Below are positions 47,335-58,700 of a DNA stretch of 64,000 bases, piece by piece (position 1 is the stretch's first letter; every line of letters begins with the position of its first letter). The stretch covers positions 1,098,724 through 1,162,723 of the forward strand of contig NC_018385.1 of NCBI RefSeq assembly GCF_000208865.1, written 5' to 3'. Made by a program: the position numbers and the translations under genes. Source of the stretch: Neospora caninum Liverpool (lineage: Eukaryota; Apicomplexa; Conoidasida; Eucoccidiorida; Sarcocystidae). The notes beneath the pieces are model-generated. The model searched no databases, was not told where the DNA came from, and worked only from the letters and a program-made list of their open reading frames with translations.

Positions 47335-50300
47335 ACCGGCCGTTTGCTAGTCTCCACTGAAGACAACTTCAAGCAATGGTGCACCGTGGCGTGCTTCCGG
47401 CGCCTCCCAGTGGCAAATCTGTGACGTCCTATATTTTTCGTACCCCACAGAACATCGTGGCAATGACGAGGTGATGCCAGTGACCTGGTCGGCAGACCAT
47501 GAGCATCAGTATCCGGTTGCCGACTGGCTTTGGAACGGTTAGCTCTCCCCCACCGCCTGTCTATTGTCATCAGCTTCTGCGTCAGCGGTGTTCGATTGCC
47601 AGTGTTAGTGCTGGTACTCTGGTTCTTTGAACTGATTAAGAGACCAAGAAAACAGTTCTGGTCATGACGCGTATTCGAGTAACTGTGAGAAACGAGTTGA
47701 ACGGGCGCATTCACTCCACTAGTCAGCATTTGAGCCCCTTTTGCAGGAACTCTAGGTGTGTAAAGTCGTTCGCAGGCCGGCGTCGGCTTTCATTTTCCGA
47801 GCAGCTAGCCTTTTTGAAACCATTTGGCAGTAAGCATCATGTATGTGACGGGAGCCGCGTCTGCCATAACGTTCCGTGGCGAGTCCCACTGCTGCATGAA
47901 CTAACAAGACTCGCAAAGTTTCCTCCGCTTGGCTAGCAATACCAGTTGCCAGATGGCGCAGGCGATGATCCATCAGTTCCTCTTCATTTCTGACTCACGC
48001 ACCAACAAACGTCTCACGTGCTGGCCGCAGTTGTCAAGGAAGGAAACTGTCACTATTTAAAGAATACACGAAAACTCACAGAACGGCGCTGGGTAGTACT
48101 GCAAGCAACAAACAAGAACCGGAACACCACAGGTCCGAACTCACGCCGTGATCGGATCTGCTCGAGTCGATAAGGGTCTCATTCTGACACATAGGCGCAA
48201 TTTTGCCTCCACCAAAGGATTCGATTTTGGTCCTGCTTACAGGTGTTTGACTTGTGCGAGAGCCTTCAATATCTCATCTGCATGTCTGTCTAGGGCTCCA
48301 GTCTCTGCTACCTCTTTGTCTCTTGCTTTTCGGAGAGTTTTCACTAAAATCTCCAGGGCTTCCACTCTCCTTTCTTTTTCGTCATTTTGTTGCCGCAGCT
48401 TGGCAGCCTGAACATTTCCACGACAACGCAGTGAATGTCCTCACGCCGGAGTTGGGATCAGTATAATGCACACAGGCGTACCTGTTGAAGGGCCCTCTTT
48501 CTGCAATACGTAATATCGGTCTCGTGCAGCGAGAATTCGCTACACAAACAACAATGTGTGGAACACACTGAACGACGGCATTTTGTTCTCGATTCTTACT
48601 GTCGAAGAGCCTGGAAAATACCGTTGACGCCCGGAACAGCACTCATACCTGCCGGCTTTAGTATTTTGGGGGAAGGGAGAGACAGCGCTTCGCTTCTGCG
48701 TGACGAGATGGAGCCGGGCGTCGAAGTGCCTGGAGGACCACCGGCTGCTGTGGCTTCTTGGACTAGCTTCGGTGTTTCGCCGGTTCCTCTTCGTTGTCTT
48801 CGAGACAATTCTGCAGAGTTATCCCGAGAAGCCAAAGAGGTGCAAATACCTATCGTGGCATGAGATGTTTCAGACAGCCGATAGCATTCGTAAGACAAGA
48901 CGTACCGGACGACGGTGTATGAAAATGATACGGGCACTGTTCTGTGTTAGTCAACTGCGCACTCCGGGCGGTAGATAAGGGTGATTGAGGAGGGGAGGGG
49001 TATGGCACAGATATACAACTTGACGGTTCAAGAAACTCCTTCGCAATCGCCTCTAGGCAGCCAGCAGCAAACGAATTGGATTTCAAACTGTTTCCTTCAC
49101 AACGGGTCTCAAGCGCACGGCCAGATGCGCATGAGTCTCGAGACTGTCTTCGAGAAATCGACTGCCAACGGTATGTGCGTTCGTAACCGGGTGTGCTGGC
49201 CGGTTCTCTGCCGTACCGAGCGAGCGAAAGCAACGAAGGACTGGCCATCCTGATTCAGATCAGTAGGCGATACAAGGTACGTAAAACCACACGCTGAAAA
49301 ACAACCTAGGACAGGCAGAATAGAGTCTGCAAATACGCTGCACAGTGTCAAACGAATTATACAAATCTTCCAATCTTGAGCCCGTAACTAAGAACAGCTT
49401 TGTGCAGGTGTCAGGGGTCTATACACCAGCTGAATTGCGAACACAGGCATTCCTTCGATTGAACAGTTTGCTGTTCTGTGGCGCTCCTCGTTTGATGGAC
49501 GATGTTTGGCAAATCAAGTCGCCTGTTGACGTGGCAGTCACTCTTGGCATTGCTTCTTCGTGGCTCCACGTCCGTTCAGCGGCACCCAACAGAAACACTG
49601 CTGCCCCGCGACATCCTTGAAGCACACGCGCAGATGCTGTGCCTACTGTTTTCGGGCAGGGTCTAGCTCGTGGTTGGACAATGAGATGGAGCAGAACACT
49701 GCAGAATGGTGGATGCTTGCGGTGGTCGACGGACGTTTACCGGTACACGGTCGAATTCTGGCACCGGTTTGTCGGACATCCACAAGTATATCTTCTAATC
49801 TTACTTGGTTCCGGCGTAGCAACCAAACTCTATTGCGAAACCGGACGATTGCAGTGAGTGGTAATACAACTCGAATCGGTCCCACGACACGCAGTCTCCA
49901 CGTGATATACGCTGAGCTGAGGCGGGAGCAGATCCACGGAAGACATGGAGATTCAGTATCAAAAGAACTGATGATGCATTAGTTCGGGCAGAGGATAGTT
50001 CTTGGGGCGAGTGGCAACGCTTACTAGTGGATAACATGCGATTTCCGGTTTGCAGTCGGTGCCGCTGCAGTAGAGTGCTACCGGGGAACTTCGTTGCTGC
50101 TCCCTACGTTCCAAAAAAGAAACATCGAGGTATTCCCCGGCCTCCAGAAACGGCGATGTCAGGGATCTCAGGGGAAAAAATGCATACGCATAACGGCAGA
50201 AATAGAGGCAGATGAAGGGGAAAAGGAAAAGAAAGAGGGGCGACAAACAGAGAACGGAAGCATCTGTCTTTGCAAGACAGCACAAGAATGTTCGCTTCTA

Positions 50301-50472
50301 TTTCCGCAGGGACCTAGGAAGGGCCGATTTTACAGTGGAAAACCAAGCCTCCCCTTTCAGACTGGTTCCCTTCTTTCAGCGACTTCCTCCTCAAGTCATC
50401 TACAACGCAAGATGCTGAATCCTGCTCTGCCGAGTGGCTCAAGCGAGACAAAATTTTCTTCCGTCTACGAGA

Positions 50473-50507
<35 letters not shown>

Positions 50508-52282
50508 GAATACCTCTATGTATATGCGGCTATTTACCTAGGGTGTAGTTATTTAACACATACATTATACATGCATGTTTATATGTAGAAGTTGTCTTCG
50601 GTTTGTAGAACTCTAGTTTCGTATGCGTGTTTGCTCAGCGGATGAAGGTGGAAGAGCTCTCCATCTCGAAAGAACAATTCTTTTTCTCATCATTTTTGTT
50701 AGGGAGTAGGACCTACACTGGAGGAAAGTGAAGTTTGAGCATACAATTGTGCTCGTTCGATCGTTCCAGCGCGTCGTCTCAATGTCGGGGGAATGACAGG
50801 GGAGTGAGAGACAGGTGCCCCTCCCCGCCGTTTAAAGAGGCGAAAACAGGCACACACACAGGCGCTCTCCGATATCTACTACATCACTCGTAGACTTGAC
50901 GTTTCGCCCTACCTCAGTGATGTGTGTGTACCTGTCTGCGGTATCTAATTCCATGTCCACGTATCTGTTTATCTGCGCTTCTGGCTGTGTATGAGCAATT
51001 TCAAAGAGCTCAGGAATCATCAGTTCGGGTAGACAACTCTCTTTGGTCTCATCGCACATGTGGAAGACTAGACCTGAGTTTGAGTTTCCAAAAATCAACG
51101 AATGGCACTCTCCTCAGGTCAGTGGGCCCCCTGTCAGTAGAGATACAAAGCTATCTACCCATACAACATGTTTTATTCCCGTATCAAGGCATATCTCTAA
51201 TTACCTTCACCAGTACCACCCTATTAATTACGCCGATATCCTTCTATCTCTATCTCTTCACGCTTCCTACCCGACATCTAGGTATTTGTATGTATGTATC
51301 TATGTATGTATGAATTTACATCGATACAAATAACTCGACATGTGTATCTGCATGTAGATGCGTACGCCTAAATTCTCCGTCAGGTATTGCTGCACAATAG
51401 CAGCGAGCAAGACGCAGGTTCACTGTGTCAGCGATACAAAGGTGCCACGAGCTGGAGCGTGGGACAGGCATGAGGAGCATGCCTGCCGCGAAACAGCCGC
51501 TGGCTGTGTGGTTGACAAGCGCTTCATCGCCATCGTTTTGTGGCGAAGACGACAGCGGCTTGAAACGTAAGAAACGTATTTGCGAAAAGATCCTCAAAAA
51601 GAACAGCCAGACAAGCACAGCGGCGCAGTCGAATACAGAAAACTACGCCTGTCAGCCGAACCCTCTTTGAAGGAGGAAAAAAGGAACAGCCTGCCAAAAC
51701 GAGATGCGGATAGGGTCACGCGCCCCTTGATGACGCACGGATACACCCACACGCCTCTATCCCTCTAAGAAGCTGCGTCGACTCCTTTCCGTTTGAGTGG
51801 AAGGCAGTTCGTGGACGACGAACGGGAAACGAGATACAGAAGAAGCAGCAGAGGAGCAGACTGCTCTTCGACGAAACGATAAACAGATATACAGATAGAT
51901 CTGTAAAGAGGAGGGAGAAGCGATGCACGAATGTGCCGACTGTAGCTCGCATTAACGCGCCACGGCGCTCCGTGACACAAGAGAGAGGAAAGGAGAAGGG
52001 CAAAGACAAGTCACTTCCTTCAAGGCTTTTCTACCCATACACAAGAGAAAAACATGGACTAAACAAAGGAATATACCTGCACGCTTGCGCATGCATATTT
52101 ATAGATGGAGAACATAGGAACCATTCAGGAAGACAGATTTTGATAGATATCTAAAGCAGCTTGGTCTAGATGCAGATTTGCAGAGAGGAAGATGAGCATT
52201 TGGGTTTTTTATGGACAGAGTTGTAGGAATATTGCACGGAAAGCAGAGTAAAAAATACTGAACGAAGGAGACAAAAGCGCTT
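47335..52282. other. Five-kilobase spacer between convergent genes, no supported gene
   Basis: The GTPase gene (plus) and the SF3B6 gene (minus) both end here, so 3' UTRs account for the two edges. The middle has only short frames without domains or consistent splicing. Composition is noticeably less GC-rich than the genes. A (TA)n run lies at 50470-50504. A noncoding RNA is possible but cannot be shown from sequence alone. Confidence 0.45.
50470..50504. repeat. (TA)n microsatellite
   Basis: A near-perfect TA run in the spacer between the convergent GTPase and SF3B6 genes. Confidence 0.9.
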
Positions 52283-53264
52283 TTACGCGCCTTTCTTCTG
52301 GTACGACTGGCGAATGCGCTCCAGTTCCTCCTTCTGCGCAAGCATCTGCTGGCGCTGCGCAGCCTTCTGAGGGTTGTAGTACAAGACAATCAGATACCTG
52401 AAAACGCAGAAACCAAGGCAAACCAGATGACACCCGAAAAAAGTGAAACACAGTACATGCTTCCACGAAGACACAAGCATATATTGCCACAAAAATCCAC
52501 CCACATGCATAGCCATAAATGTTTGTACATATCAACACATGGTAAGAGATACATAATTCAGGATCCTATGTCCTAAACGTCTCCGCTTTTCTCTTCATGT
52601 ATACAGACATACGCCAACCTGTAGAGAATTCCGCATGAGTACATTAACCTAGAGACCTCTATGAGTATAATCTATAAAGACATATCTACATATACAGAGG
52701 CATATGCATGCGTAAACCCCTCCACATGAAGACGCCGGCAAAGCAATGGAAGAGTTCAACACAACGAGAGAAGACAAAAATGCGAAAAGCACCTGCCAGC
52801 GACATTGAAACCGGAGAGCTGATCGACTGCGGCGCGAGCATCGAAGACGTCCTCGTAGACGACAAACGCTGACCCGCGAGTCTTGTCTGTGTTTCCCCTG
52901 CAACAACCCACAGGAAGAGACTTTCCCAAATAAAAGCAATTGCCGGACGATCTGGCGTCTGTTCTATATCTGTACAGCTACACATCTACACGCACACAAT
53001 CCTACATATATATATATATATATGTAAAGATGCGAGACACACAGTGCCTTCCATATGTGTATGCAGCTAACTATAGATTTATATATATGTAGTTGTCGCT
53101 GGGTACACAATGGAGATAAAGATACGCATAACAGAATACCTGTAATTGGACACTGACCAGTCCATACGTTCCTATTGTTTGTGCAACGGATAAACTTTCT
53201 GCTAACTATCTACGGCGTCAGAGACTCTCATCATGACGCGCAACTTCGACACACACACCGACGC

Positions 53265-53300
<36 letters not shown>

Positions 53301-53623
53301 TTTCCTATAAATACATATAGCCGTATCCACGTGCAAACAGATCTGCAAACGAACCCGTTTGCGTGGTTGACTTACTTCCGAATTTGTCTGACCGCTCCGT
53401 ATTTGCCGAAGATGTCGTAAAGTTCGTCGTCTGTGATTTTGAAGGGGAGGTTTCTGACGTAGATGATTCTGCTCATGTCGGGGGCGATCTTCGCCGGGCG
53501 GCCGCGCACTGACCCGCCGGAGCCGCCTAGCCGCGTGCCGGGAGTCCCCGGCGTTTGCCCGCTGCCGATGCCGCCCATGCCGCTCGAGAGCGTCGTCTGC
53601 GGAGTCATCATCGGCGTCTGCAT
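52283..53623 (-). CDS. SF3B6: Splicing factor SF3b subunit p14 (SF3B6), RRM protein
   Basis: Three minus-strand exons, 53623-53376, 52897-52793 and 52397-52283, join in phase 2 at both junctions and give 155 aa. A Gly/Thr/Pro-rich N-terminus of about 45 residues precedes one RRM. RNP2 is IIYVRNLPF, followed by [18 protein letters not shown]; the RNP1 region is [15 protein letters not shown], then LSGFNV and RYLIVLYYN. This RRM order and the conserved DIFGKYG, VVYED and YLIVLYYN blocks identify SF3B6/p14. That protein binds SF3B1 and lies near the branch-point adenosine in the U2 snRNP. The C-terminal tail is a charged Gln/Lys/Glu helix ending KKGA. Animal p14 is about 125 aa, so the N-terminus is extended here. 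The start is the Met heading MQTPMMTPQ; an AAG directly before it could also be an acceptor. Confidence 0.93.
53267..53299. repeat. (TA)n microsatellite in SF3B6 intron 1
   Basis: A TA run of about 30 bases lies in the first intron. A second shorter run is at about 53004-53023 in the same intron. Confidence 0.85.
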
Positions 53624-53685
53624 CTTGGCGACGGGGGAAGAAACGAAACAGAAGGCGAGAGGAAAGCCCCCAGACCCACACCAGA

Positions 53686-53780
53686 GGGGAAGAAGAGAGT
53701 AAAGGGAAGAAGAGAGTAAAGGGAAGAAGAGGGTAAAGGGAAGAAGAGGGTAAAGGGAAGAAGAGGGTAAGGGGAAAAGG
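53686..53780. repeat. Tandem minisatellite, unit about 17 bases, just upstream of SF3B6
   Basis: About five copies of a unit close to GGGAAGAAGAGAGTAAA lie 60 to 160 bases upstream of the SF3B6 start. The last copies carry GGGTAAA. On the gene's strand it is a pyrimidine tract, so it lies in the 5' leader or promoter, or possibly in a 5' UTR intron. Confidence 0.85.
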
Positions 53781-55776
53781 GGGAGAGGAAGAGACAGGAG
53801 AGAACGCGAGGCCGAGGAGGACGAAGAGGCAGTTGTGCGAGAAGAGCGGGGCACGGTTGCCAAGAAAAGGAAAGGAGAAATGCGCGAGGCGAAGCAAGAG
53901 GCGAGATCTGATGAGACAGAGAGAAGGCAGGAAAAAGACAGCGAAGCTGAGAGCGGTTACGCGCGACGAGAGGACGAGGACGAAGAAGCCCAGGGAGAAG
54001 CGGGGAGGAGAACTGGGCAACCGAAGAAAAGAGATGAGACAAGAAGACGCGAAGGAGACAGGAGGGCGCGGCGAGACAAATTCCAGGGATAGTGAAGAAG
54101 GTGATTTCCTTCAGAGCCTGATTTCTGCGGGAGGAACCGCTCTGGACTGAGGAGCGAAACACTTGATAGAGATTCGGAAAGACAAACGGGACTACACGGA
54201 GGAGCGTTCCTCGTCAAAAACCCGACTGCAAGCAGAGAACCGACGAGTGAGGCGGAGAATAAGAAAAATCACAAAGATATCACGCTTTCCCCTCCGTTTT
54301 CTTTTCGCGTTTCAGAACATTCAGGGATATCGCTCCCCCTAGTGAAGATGCCAGAGCATGCGGTGATTTGACACGCCACCGGGACGAAAAGGCGCAGGGA
54401 AACACTGCTCCACATGTGTCCGTCTATAAGCCGACGACAACAGGCGCTCACCAGCCGTTTTGTCTCCTGACTGTCGCCGGAAGATCCACGGCGACAAGGC
54501 CGGGAAGAGGGCGCGGAACAAAGACTGGCTCTTTTTTTCAAAGAGGGAGAGAATCAGCCACAATCTGTACTGGGAAACGTGTGAAATTTTCCGAGCGAAA
54601 CGAAGTCGCCGAGTACCCAATCGCTGCGTTTTGTGGGCACCCGCGCCAGCACACCTCTGTCGAGTCTGTCTCCTCTGCCATGAAAATCGACTCTTCAGCA
54701 GCGTGAACACCCGCGAGAAAACGCGAGAGAGACTCTCCGCTCTTCTGCTTCTCTCAGGCCTTTTTTTTGTTCGTGACGAAGACATGAGACTTTCCTCTAC
54801 AACCCAACGGCTTCGAGCGCACTGTAATTCCGCGCGTGCCGAACGACAGGACATGACCATTTGAGAGCCCAGATGCCCCTCGTCTCCGTGTTTCGAAAGT
54901 TCCTTCGAAACGACTGGAAAGTCTGGAGACGCCGCGCCGCAGCGCGCAGACCCTTTGGCGCGTTGTGGATTTTTTCTGCGTGGAAAGAGGCGCAGACAGC
55001 GACTGAGGAGAATCCGCGGTTTCTTCCGTTATGCGTTGCTCGGGCAAGACACCCGAAACGGAAGACTGTAGAGAGTCGCCCTTGCCCTCTCCTCGTCCAC
55101 TCTCCGTACATCGAAAAGGCAGACTTCTCTGCATTTTGGCGCAGTACGCCGGTGTATGTCGTCTTTCTTTCTCTCTGATGTGCGGGTTGTGTCACCACAC
55201 TGGAGCCTCTCTGTTTCCAACCGCGCTTTTCTTGATATCTGTGGACGTTTTCACGCTTCTCTCGCCTAAGCGTAGCACCAATCCGATCCCGGTGTTCCGG
55301 CTTCCTCAGAGCCTCCGTCTCTCTCAACATGGAGGAAGAGCGTTTTTGCACGCTCGCTCTCCACGCCGAAGTTGCCCAGCCGGCACCAGACGTGTAGAGA
55401 GAGGCCGAAGCGAGCGGAAAAAACACACCAGAGAGGGAGAGGGAAGCGCGACAGGGCGGGAAGAGAGAAACAAGAGGAGCCAAGTTCTCAACACGGAGTA
55501 AGGAACGGGAAAAGAGAGACACGAAACCCGCGCGGAACATCGAGGCGGAGAGCGGGTGAGAGAGGGGAGGCGAGCAGTGAAGGGCAATGAAGGCGAAACC
55601 CGACCTCCAGTCTGTCTTCTTTGCGTCAGTCTCTGTGTCTCTTTTTTAGTTCTCTGACGCCTTTTTCTCTTTTTTCTGCCTAACCGTGTGTCTTGCTCAA
55701 ACCCTCGTTTCTTCTCAACAGTGCCTCTCCCAAAACTGCCTGTGACGGCTGGTCAGAATTTTGCCGCGAAGAAAAC
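53781..55776. other. Divergent promoter region between SF3B6 and the CS-domain gene
   Basis: Two genes face away from each other across about 2.1 kb. No supported gene lies inside. A minus-strand frame with an ATG at 55540 runs 247 codons to 54797 but has no domain or splice support. Promoters and 5' leaders of both genes should lie here. Confidence 0.4.
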
Positions 55777-58700
55777 ATGCTCCGCCTCCGTCTTCAACTT
55801 GCGCTCTCAGAAGGACGCGCCAGGGGTTCTTCGGCTCTTCTCTCATTCCTCATTCCTCTCTTCTTCGCGGCTACCGCCCTCTCGCTCGCCCCTCCTCCGT
55901 CGCTTTCTTGCCCCGCTTCTGCCTTTCCTCGCCAGCTGTCTCGTCTTCCGGCATCCTGTCCTTCCTCCCCACGCTCTTCTCGCTCCCGCTCGCCTTTTCC
56001 CCTCGTTTCCTTGACTCTCCCGCGCTTGGCTTTTCCCTCAGGCCCCGCTGGTTCTCTTTCCGTCTCGGATTCGCGGCCCCGCGCCTCTGCTAGCCAGTCT
56101 CGCCGCGTTTCCTCGCCGCGTTCACCGACAGCTGCTTTTTGTCCAGACGGGGCCTTCGCCTGCACGTCCTTTCTCGCTGCCGCCGAGTGTCTCTCCGCTA
56201 CCTTCCCCCGTTTCCCGCACTCGCGTCTCCCCGCCCCGGTTCCCTCCTCGCCTTCTCTCTTCCTTCCTCTTCCCTCTCCTCGTCCAGAAGCGCCCAACGT
56301 CACTCCCAGCTTCTTCTCCCGCGCTGCTGCCTCGCGCGCTCCGGCCGCGCCGCTCCTTTCTTCCTCTCGCCCTCCCTTCTTTTCATCGTTGTCTCCTTCC
56401 TCTCCTTTTCGTCGTTCGCCTTTGCCGTCTTCTGGACGACATTCTCGCGCTTTCTCCGGGCTGCGCCGTGTCCCTGCAGGGCGGGGGAAGCCAGGGAAGG
56501 AGACGCCCAGGGGGCGGCGCGGCCTTGCTGAGGCCGCGAAGCGAGGACGGCGGCCGGCGCCCACCGGCGTAGGCGCTTTGCGCATGCGAGGATGGGGCCG
56601 GAACGCCGACTACGGTTGGGAAGAGGAAGACGACGGCCTCAAGGTCTACGTCGCCGTCGAGCCGGAAGCGACGAGCCGCGACATCGACTGCGTCATTGGT
56701 CCGAAGGAACTCTTCCTCAAACTGCGCCACAGAAAGATGCCTCTCATCGATGGCGCGTTAAAGGTAGGAGTTTTTCTGCAACCTGTGACAAAACACAGAG
56801 CCTCAGAGGGCGCGACGTGGAGGCCTCCTCCTGGTGGAGAGCGCGGCTCTCAGGACGGCCGAGTTACCGCAGGCGCGGAGACAGAATGCGACCCCATCCG
56901 CTTCCTCAGCCATCGCGTCTTTCTCTCTCCCTATCGACATCAGCCCAGTGATCTACAGGCGTTCCCTTTGCATGCAGCTTGTATCGAGTTCTGTGTACGG
57001 ATGCATCGGAGGGGACGGGCCCCGCAGGCTAAAAAAATAGTCAGTGCGTTTCGTAGATGCGGTGCGGACTGCGGATTTGGTTGTCCTCGGAGCGTCCAAA
57101 TGCCGGCGCTCGTCGCTCGAAACATCTGTGACCTGTGCACACCACTGCGTGTCTCGTCTCCTTCCGATTCTGCCTGTGGTGCGCTCTTCGCATTCCGCAG
57201 GGACCCGTCTCCGTCGAGAATTCCTACTGGAGCATTGAGAGCATCACCGCCAGAAACCGACTCCCCCAATGCCTCACTGCCTCTTCCGCTTCGCTGCCTC
57301 ATTCCGCTTCTCATGCTCCGCCTCATTCCCCTTCTCCTTCTCCCTCTTGTTCTCCTTCTCCCTCTTGTTCTCCTTCGTCTCCCCCTTCTTCGCCCTCCTC
57401 TTCTCCGCCTCGGGTTCCGTCAGAAGCGGAAATTGCAGAGGCGCCGTGGCTCGGCCTCGACCTCGTGGAGAATCGTCCTGCGCCGCCTGCAGAGAAGGCG
57501 TTGGGGAAGCTGGTCACGGTGTATCTGCAGAAGAAGCGGCTGCGAGGGACAGGCTTGGCGGTTGGCGGCGCCAGCGCCGGCGTGCCGTTTCCCGAGTGGG
57601 GGGGCGTGCTGGAGGGCGAGGAAGTTGAAGATCTCTTCTACGACATCCTCCCCTCGAAGATGCGCGACGTGACGCCTGCCCATCGCGCACAAGACTGGTG
57701 AGAATCGACACCGGAGACCTCTCTTCAGGGTGCGTTTCCTCTGTTGCGTTCAGGCGCACTTCCCACTGCCCCTGAGGGCCGCGGGACTGCCCTAGCTTCA
57801 TTTTTCCATGTCCTTGAGGCGGTCGACGAGGCGGCGTTGTGGGGGAAAATGCATAGGTGTGGAAAACGCCGGCAGGGTGGGAGGCGAAAGGTGACGGGGA
57901 CGGGCGGAGAAGGTCGTGCCGTGGAAGGCAGTGTGCGTCGATCTCGCGTTTTTCGGGCTCCTTCAGGCCTGCCGTTTCGCCTGTTCTGTCTCCTCGCGGT
58001 GTGGCGTTGTTTTAGGGGGGGACGAGGGTAAACGCGTCCTTGGCGTTTAGGGAGAGTTTCCGCCCTTCACGGGTTTCTCGGGCGTCGCCGCTTTCTCGAC
58101 GTGTTTCAGGGTCCCGGGAGCGCTCCTCTACCGCCAGCCGTTCCCGGCGACTTTCACGCGTCAAGAGGCGCTGCAGTTCATCGACGCTTGGACGCGGTCC
58201 CAGAGCGCGATAGGGGCTGAGGCGATTGTGGCGGGGCCTGCGCTGTCGCGCGCCACGCCCACGTCGAATTCGTCTCTTCTCGCCAAGGCCCAGTCCTTGC
58301 TCGCTCCGCACTCCGACGCTGCAGGCTCCTTCGGACTCCCCGCGACGCAAATGTTCATCCTGGCCTCGCCTCTTCCCGATGGGGTGCGCCTCTCCTTCGA
58401 AGGCCCCGCCGCCCGCGCTGTAGGTGCGGGCTTCGAAGGCGAGCGGCGGGCTGGCGACGCGGGCCGAGAGCCGCGACGCAGCAGCCAGGCGTTCTCTGCG
58501 TCTGTGCCGGAGGCGCGCTCGGCGCTCTTTGGCCAGTCGCTCTCGCTGGCGTCGGAGCAGGTTCTGCAGACCGGCGGGAAGACGCGAGACCCGCGATACG
58601 ACGAGGACGGCCAGTGGCTGCCGGAAGACAGCCTGGAAATCCGCGTCGTCGGCGAAGAAGGCCCGGAGGCCCGCGAAGAAGACGGAGGAAGAGAGTCTGG

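Noticed and set aside
54797..55540. 247-codon minus-strand ATG frame in the divergent promoter region
   Set aside because: It has an ATG and a leader-like start, but the rest is Arg/Ser-rich without a domain and no splice partner was found.
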